From positions 1,476,001 through 1,540,000 of the forward strand of contig NZ_OY780933.1 in NCBI RefSeq assembly GCF_963676065.1: DNA of 64,000 nucleotides, in the 5' to 3' direction. A program made the position numbers and the translations under genes. The notes under the pieces are model-generated. The model did not search any database, was not told the origin of the DNA, and worked only from the letters and a program-made list of their open reading frames with translations. Positions 25,311 to 33,696 of the stretch are shown one piece after another. The first letter of the stretch is position 1. Every line of letters begins with the position of its first letter. The DNA comes from Maridesulfovibrio sp. (GTDB taxonomy: Bacteria > Desulfobacterota > Desulfovibrionia > Desulfovibrionales > Desulfovibrionaceae).

Positions 25311-25434
25311 GTCAGTCTACATAAAATCTGACATCAGTACAGATACAGATTTTATAAATATAGACCATAACAGATGGCGAGAATGAGGGTAGAGTATATG
25401 AATCTGGACAGTTCAGACAGTCAGTACAGATACA
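25311..25434. promoter_or_regulatory. azlC / MocR-regulator control region with direct repeats
   Basis: The 14-mer TCAGTACAGATACA occurs twice in the same orientation, at 25334-25347 and 25421-25434. The first copy lies exactly between a CTGACA -35 (25328-25333) and a TTTATA -10-like hexamer (25351-25356) for the regulator, and the second is inside the regulator's 5' coding end. A GTCAG/CTGAC inverted repeat spans 25311-25332. MocR regulators typically bind direct repeats, so these are good operator candidates. Confidence 0.5.
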
Positions 25435-26828
25435 AAAAAGTGGAGCAGGAACTTTCAAAACATATTGAAGCCGGGGATCTTGTGCCCGGTGATAAGCTAC
25501 CGTCCCTGCGTCAGATGAGCAAAACCCTCAAAGTCTCCATTTCAACTGTTTCCCACGCTTACGAAGAGCTTGAAAAACGCGGTCTGATCGAGTCTCGGCC
25601 CCGCTCCGGATACTACGTGCGCAGTGAATTTAGAACTATTCCCACCCCGCAGATTACGACCATCCAGAAGCTTGAACCACATCTGGTTACCAAGAACAAG
25701 CTGATTCGGACCGCCCTTGAAACAGTGGGGAATAAAAACCTGCTTCCGTTGGGTGTGGTTTGTCCAAATGCAGAGCTGCTGCCGACCCGGCAACTGAGCA
25801 AGATCATGACCAGTGTTATCCGGGATAATCCCTATGATACCGCCAGCTATGAAATGATACCCGGCAACCTCGACCTGCGCAGGCAGATAGCATTCCGTTC
25901 AGTGGATTGCGGGTCGAACGTTACCGCCGGTGAATTGGTCATTACTACCGGAGCCATGGAGGCCTTGTATATTTCCCTTCGCACTCTGACCCGCCCCGGT
26001 GATCTGGTACTTATCCAGTCGCCGTCCTATTACTGCTTTCTACAATTGGTGGAAAATCTGGGACTGCGGGCAATTGAAATCCCTTCCTGCCCGGACAAGG
26101 GCATAAACCCGGACCGGGTTGCTGAAATTGTCCGTACTTTTGACATCAAGGCTTGTATCTTCTCTCCTAATTTCAATAATCCAGACGGTAGCCTGACTTC
26201 TAATGACCGCAAACGCAAGATTGTTAAAATCCTAGCGGACCACAAGGTGCCGCTGGTAGAGGATGATGTCTACGGGGAGATCTATTTCGGTGATTCCCGG
26301 CCCCGCACCTTCAAATCTTATGACCGATCCGGCGGGGTGCTGCTTTGTTCATCTTTCTCAAAGACCATTGCCCCCGGATACCGGGTCGGCTGGTTGGCAC
26401 CGGGCCGATATCTGGAAAAGGCCCTCGAGATCAAAGCCACGACCAATGTTTCCTGTGTAGCCGTCACTCAGATGGCCATCGCCCGTTACCTGCGCGAAAC
26501 TCTTTATGACCGTCATCTTAAGAAGCTGCGTGCGGCCATGAAGGACCAGATGCAGAAGATGCGTGCAGAGATTGGGCTCGCTTTCCCTGAAGGCTCCAAG
26601 GTAACCAGTCCTAAGGGCGGCTCGGTTCTTTGGGTGGAGCTGCCTGAAGGAAAAGACGGGGTTGAACTTTTTTTCAAGGCCCGTGAAGAAGGTATCGGAA
26701 TAGTGCCCGGAACAGTTTTTTCTCCGCAGGATGTTTTTTCAAACTACATCCGCCTTTCCAGCGGAGCACTCTGGAGTGCTGAGATTCAGGCCGGAGTACG
26801 CCGTTTAGGAGAGCTGGCAGCGCAATGA
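25398..26828 (+). CDS. MocR-family transcriptional regulator (GntR wHTH plus aminotransferase domain)
   Basis: A PLP-dependent regulator of 476 residues from the ATG at 25398, preceded by GAGGG 8 bases upstream; an ATG at 25374 is less likely. Residues 1-75 are a GntR winged helix (AGDLVPGDKLPSLRQMSKTL, SISTVSHAYEELEKRGL). The rest is a fold-type I aminotransferase domain with NFNNPDGS and the PLP lysine in CSSFSKTIAPGYRVGW. Divergence from azlCD suggests it controls amino acid export in response to a PLP-bound amino acid. Autoregulation through the TCAGTACAGATACA repeats is likely. Confidence 0.88.
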   Translation: MNLDSSDSQYRYKKVEQELSKHIEAGDLVPGDKLPSLRQMSKTLKVSISTVSHAYEELEKRGLIESRPRSGYYVRSEFRTIPTPQITTIQKLEPHLVTKNKLIRTALETVGNKNLLPLGVVCPNAELLPTRQLSKIMTSVIRDNPYDTASYEMIPGNLDLRRQIAFRSVDCGSNVTAGELVITTGAMEALYISLRTLTRPGDLVLIQSPSYYCFLQLVENLGLRAIEIPSCPDKGINPDRVAEIVRTFDIKACIFSPNFNNPDGSLTSNDRKRKIVKILADHKVPLVEDDVYGEIYFGDSRPRTFKSYDRSGGVLLCSSFSKTIAPGYRVGWLAPGRYLEKALEIKATTNVSCVAVTQMAIARYLRETLYDRHLKKLRAAMKDQMQKMRAEIGLAFPEGSKVTSPKGGSVLWVELPEGKDGVELFFKAREEGIGIVPGTVFSPQDVFSNYIRLSSGALWSAEIQAGVRRLGELAAQ

Positions 26829-26891
26829 TTATTGCCGGGATCAGCGGTACTCCAGCTTAATCTTGTCGTGAAAACGGTCAGTCGTTTCTCA

Positions 26892-27437
26892 TTAAGCTGT
26901 CGCCGATGTTTCTTCGATGATTTTTTCTACCATATCGGCGGCGTCATCTATTGATGCTTCGGGGTCTGCTTCTATCAGGGCTATTTGAAGGTTGATTTCA
27001 CGTTGCAGGGTGATGTTTTCAGGGTCGAAATATAGTTTCCAGACCGGCACAGCCTTTTTCCCCGCACCGGCGCGGCATAACACCAGCCCAAGGTAAAGAT
27101 AGGAGAAATTATCCTTGCCGAGTATACGGATAGCCCTTTCAAATTCCACTTTGGCCTGAATGTATTTCTCGATCTTGTACAGGCAGTGACCGTATCTCTT
27201 GCGGGCATCAGCGTTTTGCGGTTCTGTTTTTATGAATTCACAGTACTTGGCTGCGGCTTCTTCATAACGGCCGTTTTCGTATGCCACATTGGCTTCGGCG
27301 AGAGTATCGAGATTCAGCTCTTTGGCGGCAATGGGCTTGGCCGCACTTTGCGGCTGCTCCCGATCTTCTTTTTTCCTGAATCCGCCGAACAGGAATCCTC
27401 TTCTGGAAAGTTTTTGGGCCTTCTTTTTACCGGACAT
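26892..27437 (-). CDS. tetratricopeptide repeat protein
   Basis: A 181-residue cytoplasmic protein. The start at 27437 is chosen because GCGGAGG lies 6 bases upstream. The N-terminal 45 residues are basic and low-complexity and include SRRGFLFGGFRKK, and are followed by at least two TPR units (ANVAYENGRYEEAAAKYCEF and GHCLYKIEKYIQAKVEFERA) and a helical tail. It is a protein-interaction module with no known partner and is probably monocistronic. Confidence 0.7.
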   Translation of the reverse strand: MSGKKKAQKLSRRGFLFGGFRKKEDREQPQSAAKPIAAKELNLDTLAEANVAYENGRYEEAAAKYCEFIKTEPQNADARKRYGHCLYKIEKYIQAKVEFERAIRILGKDNFSYLYLGLVLCRAGAGKKAVPVWKLYFDPENITLQREINLQIALIEADPEASIDDAADMVEKIIEETSATA

Positions 27438-27568
27438 TTTTTCCTCCGCATTGAAAAATTGCTGGAGTGTAACGATAAACGCTGTGAACGCCAAGCTTAT
27501 TCAGGTCCTATGGACATATGCCCCCAGCCGGGATAAAATAGGGCAATTCTATAAAATATGAGGTAGTC

Positions 27569-28150
27569 ATGAAAAAATTATTGATGCTTCTGGTTTTTTG
27601 CCTCCTCTGTGTTTCCTGTACCCGTGCTTATAGCTACACAACTCCATTTGATACCGGAGGTAAGGTTTATAAACTGGCATTGTTGCCTTGGCATACAACG
27701 ACCATGAATTTTGATTTTAAGTACCGCTGGCGCATGACCCAGTCTTTGCTGAACGCCTGTAAAGAGGCCGGAGCCTTTGAATTGAAATGGTCTACGTATG
27801 CAGTGAACGGCGGTGATGTTGAGATTTTGAATAATATTCGCAAATCCGGCTTGTGGGAACGTCGCAAGTATGGAAATTATTATCCGGTTGTTTCCGAAGT
27901 CCGGTCCGCTCTCACGGGAGTGGATGCTGATCTGGCCTTGCTCTACGATATATCTGCGGATAATGCCATGAGGGACGATGCTTCCATGGCTGATTCCCGC
28001 AGTGATTTTATTCGGCTTTTCCTTGTGGATGTGAAGACCGGGAAGGTAATTGTCGAGTTCGTACGTACCGACTTCATGCACAACGGGGCCACCGTAGATA
28101 TAAAATTGGTCAACCTGCGTGCTTTCAGCAAATGGCTTTTGAATAAGTAG
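27569..28150 (+). CDS. hypothetical lipoprotein
   Basis: A 193-residue lipoprotein: signal peptide MKKLLMLLVFCLLC then lipobox VSC (Cys17). The mature part starts YSYTTPFDTGGKVYKLALLPW and contains VDADLALLYDIS and FIRLFLVDVKTGKVI, resembling the alpha/beta fold of periplasmic TolB-N/CsgG-like proteins. I cannot assign it to a named family. The next gene, also exported, follows by 23 bases and is probably cotranscribed. Confidence 0.6.
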   Translation: MKKLLMLLVFCLLCVSCTRAYSYTTPFDTGGKVYKLALLPWHTTTMNFDFKYRWRMTQSLLNACKEAGAFELKWSTYAVNGGDVEILNNIRKSGLWERRKYGNYYPVVSEVRSALTGVDADLALLYDISADNAMRDDASMADSRSDFIRLFLVDVKTGKVIVEFVRTDFMHNGATVDIKLVNLRAFSKWLLNK

Positions 28151-28173
28151 TCTGATCTCAAAGGAGTTTTATT

Positions 28174-28653
28174 GTGTTTAAAAGATTATTTTTTCCGGTG
28201 GTTCTTTGTCTTACGCTTCTTTCCGCTTCATTGGCTTTTGCCGGTGAGATGAACATCAAAGGCTGGGAAAAAGGCAGTGAATATGACAATCTTTACGATA
28301 ACACCGACCGTGATGTTTTTAAGGGAACACTGGTTGATATTGAAAATATCACGCCTATGGACGGTATGGCTGAAGGAATCGCAGTTCTTGTGAAAGACAA
28401 GGAAGACGGCGAGGAAGTGCTGGTGCATCTCGGCCCCAAGGACTTTGTTGAACCGCGTATCAAGGATTTACGTCCCGGCGTGCGGGTAAAAGTCTACGGC
28501 GTGCTGATTGAACTCAATGGCGAGTATGAATATATGGCTGCCAAGCTCAAGGCAGGTGAGGAGCGTAAATACAAGTTTCGCCTGACCAAGGACGGTACCC
28601 CTTTCTGGTCCCTTTCTCCTGAAGCATTGAAAAAAGAAGAATCCGGTATGTAA
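28174..28653 (+). CDS. exported OB-fold-like protein, unknown
   Basis: A 159-residue protein with a GTG start (AAAGGAG upstream) and a signal peptide ending SLAFAG. The mature domain has beta-strand character with VFKGTLVDIENITP, EEVLVHLGPKDFVE and GVRVKVYGVLIELNGEYEYMAAKL, similar in layout to exported OB-fold proteins of the MamS/YgiW type. The similarity is weak and the function unknown. It follows the lipoprotein gene and may work with it in the envelope. Confidence 0.55.
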   Translation: MFKRLFFPVVLCLTLLSASLAFAGEMNIKGWEKGSEYDNLYDNTDRDVFKGTLVDIENITPMDGMAEGIAVLVKDKEDGEEVLVHLGPKDFVEPRIKDLRPGVRVKVYGVLIELNGEYEYMAAKLKAGEERKYKFRLTKDGTPFWSLSPEALKKEESGM

Positions 28654-28772
28654 TATATGTGCCTCCGTCAGCAGGGAATAGATTCTTTTTGGTAAGTTTC
28701 TCAGATTCTTGCAGATTTGTCGGGGGCATTCTTTTTTAAAAAAGCGCTAAGCGCATCAAAGTAAATCCTTTT

Positions 28773-30923
28773 ATGAATTCCAAAAATATATCCCGTATCT
28801 CGTCTGAACTGAGTATTCCCGATAAAAGCGTAAAGGCGGTGGCCGCTCTTCTTGATGAAGGAGCTACCATTCCTTTTATTTCACGTTACCGTAAAGAGGC
28901 GACCGGCAGCCTTGATGAGGTGGCGGTAGCTGCTATCAGTGATCTTTTTGAAAAACTTAAAGAGCTGGATAAACGCCGCGAGACAGTACTGAAATCCATT
29001 GATGAGCAAGGCAAGCTTGATGACGACCTGCGTAGAAAGATAGAATCAGCAGAAAATATGCGTCAGCTTGAGGATTTGTATCTGCCATACAAGCCTAAAC
29101 GTAAAACAAAAGGACAGGCTGCGGTCCAGAAAGGATTGGAGCCGCTGGCTTATAAAATTTTTGCCCAGAAATGTGATCCCGAGCAGGAAGCACAGGCTTT
29201 TGTTGTGCCGGCAAAAGGCGTGGAGTCCGTGGACGAAGCTTTAGCCGGGGCACGGGATATTATCGCTGAAAAGATTGCTGAGAACACAGTCACCCGCAGT
29301 GCGATACGTTCTTTGTTTGAACGCAGGGCGGTGATTGAATCCAAACCGACCAAAGCCGCGCTGGCCGAAGAGAACGAGGACAAAGCATCCAAGTTCAGGG
29401 ATTGGTTTGATTGGCGTGAATCTGCGAAAAAAGCGGCCGGGCATCGCATTCTGGCCTTGTTTCGCGGGGAGCGGGATAAGTTTTTGAAAGTTACCATCCG
29501 TCCAGAAGAGTCAGAAGGACTGGATATTCTGCACCGTAAGCTGGTCCGCTCCCGCTCGGCAGTTTCCAAGCAGGTGGAAATGGCGGCAACGGACAGTTAC
29601 AAGAGGCTGCTGGCTCCGCAGATGGAGACAGAGTTGCGCGGGGTGCTGCTGGAAAAGGCCGAGACTGAGGCGATCAATATATTCGCCGCCAACCTGCGTG
29701 AAATTCTGCTTTCACCTCCTCTTGGTGGTAAGCGGGTACTGGCCCTTGATCCGGGATTCCGCACCGGCGCCAAACTGGTCTGCCTTGATGCGCAGGGAAC
29801 CCTGCTGCATAACGAAACCATCTATCCCGTGACATCAGAGGGTAAAAAGAAAGAAGCCGCGCGGATAGTTACCTCGCTGGTCAAAAAATATGACATTGAA
29901 GCCGTCGCAATCGGTAACGGTACCGCCGGACGGGAAACCGAGCAGTTTGTAAAAGAACTGGGCCTTCCTCAATCCATTCAGGTGATCATGGTTAATGAAT
30001 CCGGGGCCTCGGTTTATTCCGCGTCTGAAATAGCGCGTGAGGAATTTCCGGACTATGACATTACCGTTCGCGGGGCTGTTTCCATCGGACGCAGGCTCAT
30101 GGACCCACTGGCTGAACTGGTCAAGATTGATCCCAAGTCCATCGGCGTGGGGCAGTATCAGCATGATGTGGACCAGAAAGGGCTGGCGGAAAGTCTGGGC
30201 CGGGTTGTGGAATCCTGCGTTAATCTGGTCGGCGTTGAGTTGAACACGGCCAGTGCAAGGTTATTGCAGTCTGTTTCAGGACTGGGACCGGTGCTGGCAT
30301 CCAATGTAATTAAATTTCGTGACGAGAACGGACCTTTCGGCTCGCGTCGGGATTTGCTCAAAGTCCCCCGGCTTGGTCCTAAGGCTTTTGAGCAGTGTGC
30401 TGGGTTTCTGCGAATTCGCGGGGCTAAAAATCCACTGGACGGAACAGCCGTACACCCGGAGCGTTACAAGGCCGTGGCCGGAATAGCCAAAGATCTCGGG
30501 GCGGACGTGAGTGAACTGATCAAGTCCGCTGAGCTGCGGTCCAGGGTGAGGCTGGAAGATTATGTTTCAGATGATCTGGGGCTGCCCACTCTTAAAGATA
30601 TCATGAAGGAACTGGAAAAGCCGGGTCGAGATCCGCGTAAACAGTTCGAGGCCGTGCAGTTCGATGATTCCGTAAAGGAAGTTTCAGACTTACAGGAAGG
30701 CATGATCCTGAACGGCATCGTGACCAATGTCACCGCTTTCGGGGCTTTTGTTGATATCGGAGTGCATCAGGACGGTCTGGTTCATATCAGCCGCATGGCA
30801 GATGAATTTGTGCGTGATCCGGCGACGGTAGTTCATCCGGGGCAGGCCCTGAAAGTAAAAGTGCTGGAGGTCGATATTCAGCGCAAAAGAATATCGCTCA
30901 GCATGCGCGGGTCTGACATGTAG
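28773..30923 (+). CDS. tex: Tex-family RNA-binding transcription accessory protein
   Basis: A 716-residue Tex protein of normal size. The N-terminal helical region holds IPFISRYRKEATGSLDE. The YqgF/RNase H-like domain appears near 330 (VLALDPGFRTGAKLVCLD), followed by helix-hairpin-helix segments (SGLGPVLASNVIKFRDENGP). A C-terminal S1 domain (LQEGMILNGIVTNVTAFGAF then VDIGVHQDGLVHIS) completes it. Tex binds nucleic acid and affects transcription and stress survival in several bacteria. It is a single gene with a perfect-stem terminator about 70 bases downstream. Confidence 0.95.
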   Translation: MNSKNISRISSELSIPDKSVKAVAALLDEGATIPFISRYRKEATGSLDEVAVAAISDLFEKLKELDKRRETVLKSIDEQGKLDDDLRRKIESAENMRQLEDLYLPYKPKRKTKGQAAVQKGLEPLAYKIFAQKCDPEQEAQAFVVPAKGVESVDEALAGARDIIAEKIAENTVTRSAIRSLFERRAVIESKPTKAALAEENEDKASKFRDWFDWRESAKKAAGHRILALFRGERDKFLKVTIRPEESEGLDILHRKLVRSRSAVSKQVEMAATDSYKRLLAPQMETELRGVLLEKAETEAINIFAANLREILLSPPLGGKRVLALDPGFRTGAKLVCLDAQGTLLHNETIYPVTSEGKKKEAARIVTSLVKKYDIEAVAIGNGTAGRETEQFVKELGLPQSIQVIMVNESGASVYSASEIAREEFPDYDITVRGAVSIGRRLMDPLAELVKIDPKSIGVGQYQHDVDQKGLAESLGRVVESCVNLVGVELNTASARLLQSVSGLGPVLASNVIKFRDENGPFGSRRDLLKVPRLGPKAFEQCAGFLRIRGAKNPLDGTAVHPERYKAVAGIAKDLGADVSELIKSAELRSRVRLEDYVSDDLGLPTLKDIMKELEKPGRDPRKQFEAVQFDDSVKEVSDLQEGMILNGIVTNVTAFGAFVDIGVHQDGLVHISRMADEFVRDPATVVHPGQALKVKVLEVDIQRKRISLSMRGSDM

Positions 30924-30990
30924 GAATCTCTCCTGCGGTCAGCGCAGGTTTTATTCAGGGCGTTTTATTTAAAAAAGTGTAAACCAATTA

Positions 30991-31025
30991 ACCCGCAATA
31001 TCTCAAGAGATATTGCGGGTTTTGA
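30991..31025 (+). terminator. intrinsic terminator after tex
   Basis: A perfect 13-bp stem ACCCGCAATATCT / AGATATTGCGGGT with a CAAG loop and a short T tail. Confidence 0.85.
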
Positions 31026-31074
31026 TTGAAAGCTGTTTTTTAAGTCCAAATGCGAAGCTGATTAAAAAAGTTTG

Positions 31075-31115
31075 AGATTTTTAAACCCTTTTCAAAGGGT
31101 TTAAAGCCCTCGGCA
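31075..31115 (-). repeat. intergenic inverted-repeat element, copy B
   Basis: TTAAACCCTTT (31081-31091) and AAAGGGTTTAA (31094-31104) form an 11-bp perfect inverted repeat followed by AGCCCTCGG. It resembles the element at 8001-8046 and lies just 3' of the Cys-rich protein gene. Confidence 0.4.
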
Positions 31116-31128
31116 GAGCTGCCAGTGG

Positions 31129-31533
31129 CTAAAGTCCCGGCAGAGTGAGGTAACTCTTTTCGATCTGACGTCTCTTTCGCTTTTGGATGGTTTTGGGATG
31201 AACTCCGAAGCGGAAGCGGCGCAGTACGCATTCCTTTTCTTTGCATTCGCGTATGGCCTGACGGTCGCCGACAGTACAGGCAAGACAATGCCTGCGTATG
31301 GCTCTGATACAGGTACGCTGTGATTCTTCGGTTTTGGGTCCGCGCAATTCATAAAGAGAGCAGTCGCTGTCCTCACATTCCCTTACAAGCTGCGGGCTGC
31401 CGCCCATGCACCACAGGCAGTATGCCCGTATGGACTGATGAGGATTTCTTTTCCGTTCGCTCAATTGATTCTCCATTTTTCGCGGCTTGAATTTAATGGG
31501 GCGCAATTGTTGCCGTGGGCCGCGAAAGCCCAT
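31129..31533 (-). CDS. small Cys-rich protein with duplicated zinc-finger-like motif
   Basis: A basic protein of up to 134 residues (an in-frame ATG at 31476 is also possible; neither has a good ribosome-binding site). Two copies of a motif are visible: SIRAYCLWCMGGSPQLVREC then CSLYELR, and CIRAIRRHCLACTVGDRQAI then RECKEKECVLRRFRFG. Each has a Cys-x2-Cys pair and a second Cys pair about 10 residues later, suiting one zinc site per copy. Single-copy relatives occur in mobile elements and phages, as far as I recall. The function is unknown; nucleic-acid binding is plausible from the charge. Confidence 0.6.
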   Translation of the reverse strand: MGFRGPRQQLRPIKFKPRKMENQLSERKRNPHQSIRAYCLWCMGGSPQLVRECEDSDCSLYELRGPKTEESQRTCIRAIRRHCLACTVGDRQAIRECKEKECVLRRFRFGVHPKTIQKRKRRQIEKSYLTLPGL

Positions 31534-31612
31534 CTTTACGTAAATTGGGCTTAAAAATAAAGAGCCGATCTACTTTGGGATTAAGTTTTTTGCAACTCTT
31601 TTAAAGATTAAA

Positions 31613-31647
31613 AAAAAGGCGCATCCTGCTTTTGTGGATACGCCTTT
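31613..31647 (-). terminator. terminator of the cbiQ-cbiO-lipoprotein transcript
   Basis: AAGGCGTATCC / GGATGCGCCTT stem (one wobble) followed on the minus strand by eight or more T, 24 bases past the stop of the 3D lipoprotein gene. Confidence 0.8.
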
Positions 31648-31670
31648 TGCTTTTGTTGCATCTGTATTAA

Positions 31671-32066
31671 TTACTTATCTTTTTTCTCAAAAATTATAGT
31701 GACTTCGCGTTTGCCCCAATCTTTTGCCGCCTTGGTATCGAGTCCCATATAGATGTCTATTTTATTGGTCCAGCGTTTATTCATTTTGTCTTTGATCAGA
31801 TATTCACCGGAAAGACCTTCAATTTTGACCTTTGTGTCATGGGTCAGCCCCTTTGCGATCAGGTCTCGGGATACGGCGATGCATTTCATGCCCGGCTTAA
31901 GCTCATCGCCCCATGCGCCGAGAAAAGGATGGGCGGAAGTCTGATCCACATGTGAAGTGTAGGCCGTGGATGTTACTTTCATGGTTACCGCGTTATCGTC
32001 GCCAATGCAGCCTGAAAAGAGAAAGAGAGCGGCTATGATCAGTACCAGATTACATAATTTGTTCAT
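31671..32066 (-). CDS. 3D-domain lipoprotein
   Basis: A 131-residue lipoprotein. The start at 32066 is supported by AGGAAT 5 bases upstream. The signal peptide ends at lipobox LFSGC (Cys20). The domain has the double-psi beta-barrel 3D pattern: VTSTAYTSHVDQT, LKPGMKCIAVSRDLI, TKVKIEGLSGEYLIKDKMN and NKIDIYMGLDTKAAKDWG. The final Asp-containing segment is typical of MltA/Rpf-like 3D folds that bind or cut glycan strands. It lies 17 bases after cbiO, an unusual neighbour for a cell-wall lipoprotein. Confidence 0.75.
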   Translation of the reverse strand: MNKLCNLVLIIAALFLFSGCIGDDNAVTMKVTSTAYTSHVDQTSAHPFLGAWGDELKPGMKCIAVSRDLIAKGLTHDTKVKIEGLSGEYLIKDKMNKRWTNKIDIYMGLDTKAAKDWGKREVTIIFEKKDK

Positions 32067-32083
32067 TGTGATTCCTGTCTGTT

Positions 32084-32788
32084 TTACGGCTGGAATTCGC
32101 ACCGTCCGTAATCGTTATTATCTTTGAAATTTGAAGCCTCGCGTAAAATTGTTCCCCTGTTGCACGAGTATTCCATATCCGTAACCTGTACCAGAAAATC
32201 AAGATCATGTGAAACGACCAGCATGGCTATATCAAGCGAATTAAGGATCTCGATCAGCCTCTTGCGCATGGTCGGGTCCAGATCATTGGTGGGTTCGTCA
32301 AGCACCAGCGCCTGCGGTTCCATGGCTAGAACCGTGGCCAGAGATACCAGCTTTTTTTCTCCACCGGAAAGACGGTAGGAAAGCCGGTCTTCGTATCCTG
32401 AAAGTCCCAGTGTGCAAAGGGTGTATGAGGCTATTTTGCGGGCTTCTTCCGGGGATTTACCCAGATTTAGCGGACCGAAAGCCACGTCTTCCAGCACGGT
32501 GGGGCAGAACAGCTGATCATCGGCCTGCTGGAAAAGCAGCCCCACGCCCTTGCGCAGTTCACGAAAATCTTCTTCGGTTTTTATTTCCCGGTTCATATAA
32601 CGGATCTGCCCGGACTGCGGCTTAAGTAAACCCATTATGATATGCAGCAAGGTTGTTTTGCCGGAACCGTTGTGCCCGGTCAGTCCTATTTTTCGGCCCG
32701 GTTCAAGGGCAAAATCTACGTTTTTGAGGACTTCATTTCCGGGATAGGAAAAATTAATCCCGTGCAGGGAAAATATGGTCGAACTCAT
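32084..32788 (-). CDS. cbiO: energy-coupling-factor ABC ATPase (CbiO-type)
   Basis: A 234-residue ABC ATPase with Walker A GHNGSGKTTLL, Q loop LLFQQADDQLF, signature LSGGEKKL, Walker B ALVLDEPTNDLDP and the switch His in VVSHDLDF. The QQADDQLF form is characteristic of cobalt/nickel ECF transporters. Its ATG overlaps the cbiQ stop by four bases. No substrate-specific component (CbiM/NikM) or CbiN is encoded next to it. Confidence 0.9.
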   Translation of the reverse strand: MSSTIFSLHGINFSYPGNEVLKNVDFALEPGRKIGLTGHNGSGKTTLLHIIMGLLKPQSGQIRYMNREIKTEEDFRELRKGVGLLFQQADDQLFCPTVLEDVAFGPLNLGKSPEEARKIASYTLCTLGLSGYEDRLSYRLSGGEKKLVSLATVLAMEPQALVLDEPTNDLDPTMRKRLIEILNSLDIAMLVVSHDLDFLVQVTDMEYSCNRGTILREASNFKDNNDYGRCEFQP

Positions 32789-33558
32789 AGCAGAACCTCG
32801 ATTTTATTAAACTCAAGAAAAATAAAAAGAATGATGCAGCATGTGGTGGCGGTCAGCAACAGCAGGTCTTTTCTGCCCGTGCGGTAGCTGTTCAGGGTAT
32901 AAAATGTGCCTCTGAATCCTCGGCAGAGCATGGCCTGCCAGACTCTGTGCGCACGGTCCAGACTGCGTACCAGAAGCATGCCCATGAGCCATGCATAAGT
33001 GCGGTAGGTGCGTATATTTGTACCGGGGCAGAACCCGCGCATGGCGGCGGCCCTGCGCATACGGGTATACTCTGTTAGCATCACATGCACATAGCGCCAG
33101 CTGAAAAGGAGCAGGCGGCACAATTTATCCGGTAATTTCAGGGATTGCATACCCGCGCCGAGAGTCTGCACCGGCATGGTGGAGATCAGGGCGGTCATGG
33201 TGAGAACTATCCCGTTTGATTTCAAGGTTATGATCGCAGTATAGATGATTCCTTCCAGTGTGGCGGTAAAGGGGCCGATGTTGAAAACAGGTTCCCCTGG
33301 CCTGGAAAAGGGCAGGAACAGCCATAGAAAAAGAATGAAAAAATTTATGAGCAGCAATCGTTTAAGCAGGATTTTAAAATTCAGCCGGGCGAAAATTGCG
33401 AAAATCAATCCCGTCGCTAAGACGCTGCCTGCCGCCGCAAGATTTGTTACCAAGGCTCCGGTAAGTGAAAAGAAGAATGCACAGGCCAGCCTTAATCCGG
33501 GATGCATGGTGTGGATGATCGAGGTGCCGTAGGCAAACTGTTCAGTAATCTGTTCCAA
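32785..33558 (-). CDS. cbiQ: energy-coupling-factor transmembrane protein (CbiQ-type)
   Basis: A 257-residue membrane T component from a TTG at 33558, which has AGGAG 6 bases upstream; upstream in-frame ATGs extend it without support. It starts with the usual HPGLRLACAFFFSL, has about five membrane helices and carries the two coupling motifs with Arg-Gly, AAAMRGF and AMLCRGF, which contact the ATPase. It is the first gene of the cbiQ-cbiO-3D lipoprotein unit. The expected S component for cobalt or nickel must be elsewhere. Confidence 0.85.
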   Translation of the reverse strand: MEQITEQFAYGTSIIHTMHPGLRLACAFFFSLTGALVTNLAAAGSVLATGLIFAIFARLNFKILLKRLLLINFFILFLWLFLPFSRPGEPVFNIGPFTATLEGIIYTAIITLKSNGIVLTMTALISTMPVQTLGAGMQSLKLPDKLCRLLLFSWRYVHVMLTEYTRMRRAAAMRGFCPGTNIRTYRTYAWLMGMLLVRSLDRAHRVWQAMLCRGFRGTFYTLNSYRTGRKDLLLLTATTCCIILFIFLEFNKIEVLL

Positions 33559-33696
33559 AATAATCTCCTGATTTCGGCTTATCCGAGTAGCACGCATCCA
33601 CATTTCATGCAATTTTAAACAACTCTTGAGCTGAGTGCGTTATGCGGATATATCCCTTTTGTCTTTAGAAAATTAACAATTCTCCGGAAGGTCCGC

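Noticed and set aside
32559-33696. Search for a cobalamin or NiCo riboswitch near cbiQO
   Set aside because: Only about 140 bases separate cbiQ from the divergent methyltransferase and no B12-box or NiCo-like fold is visible.
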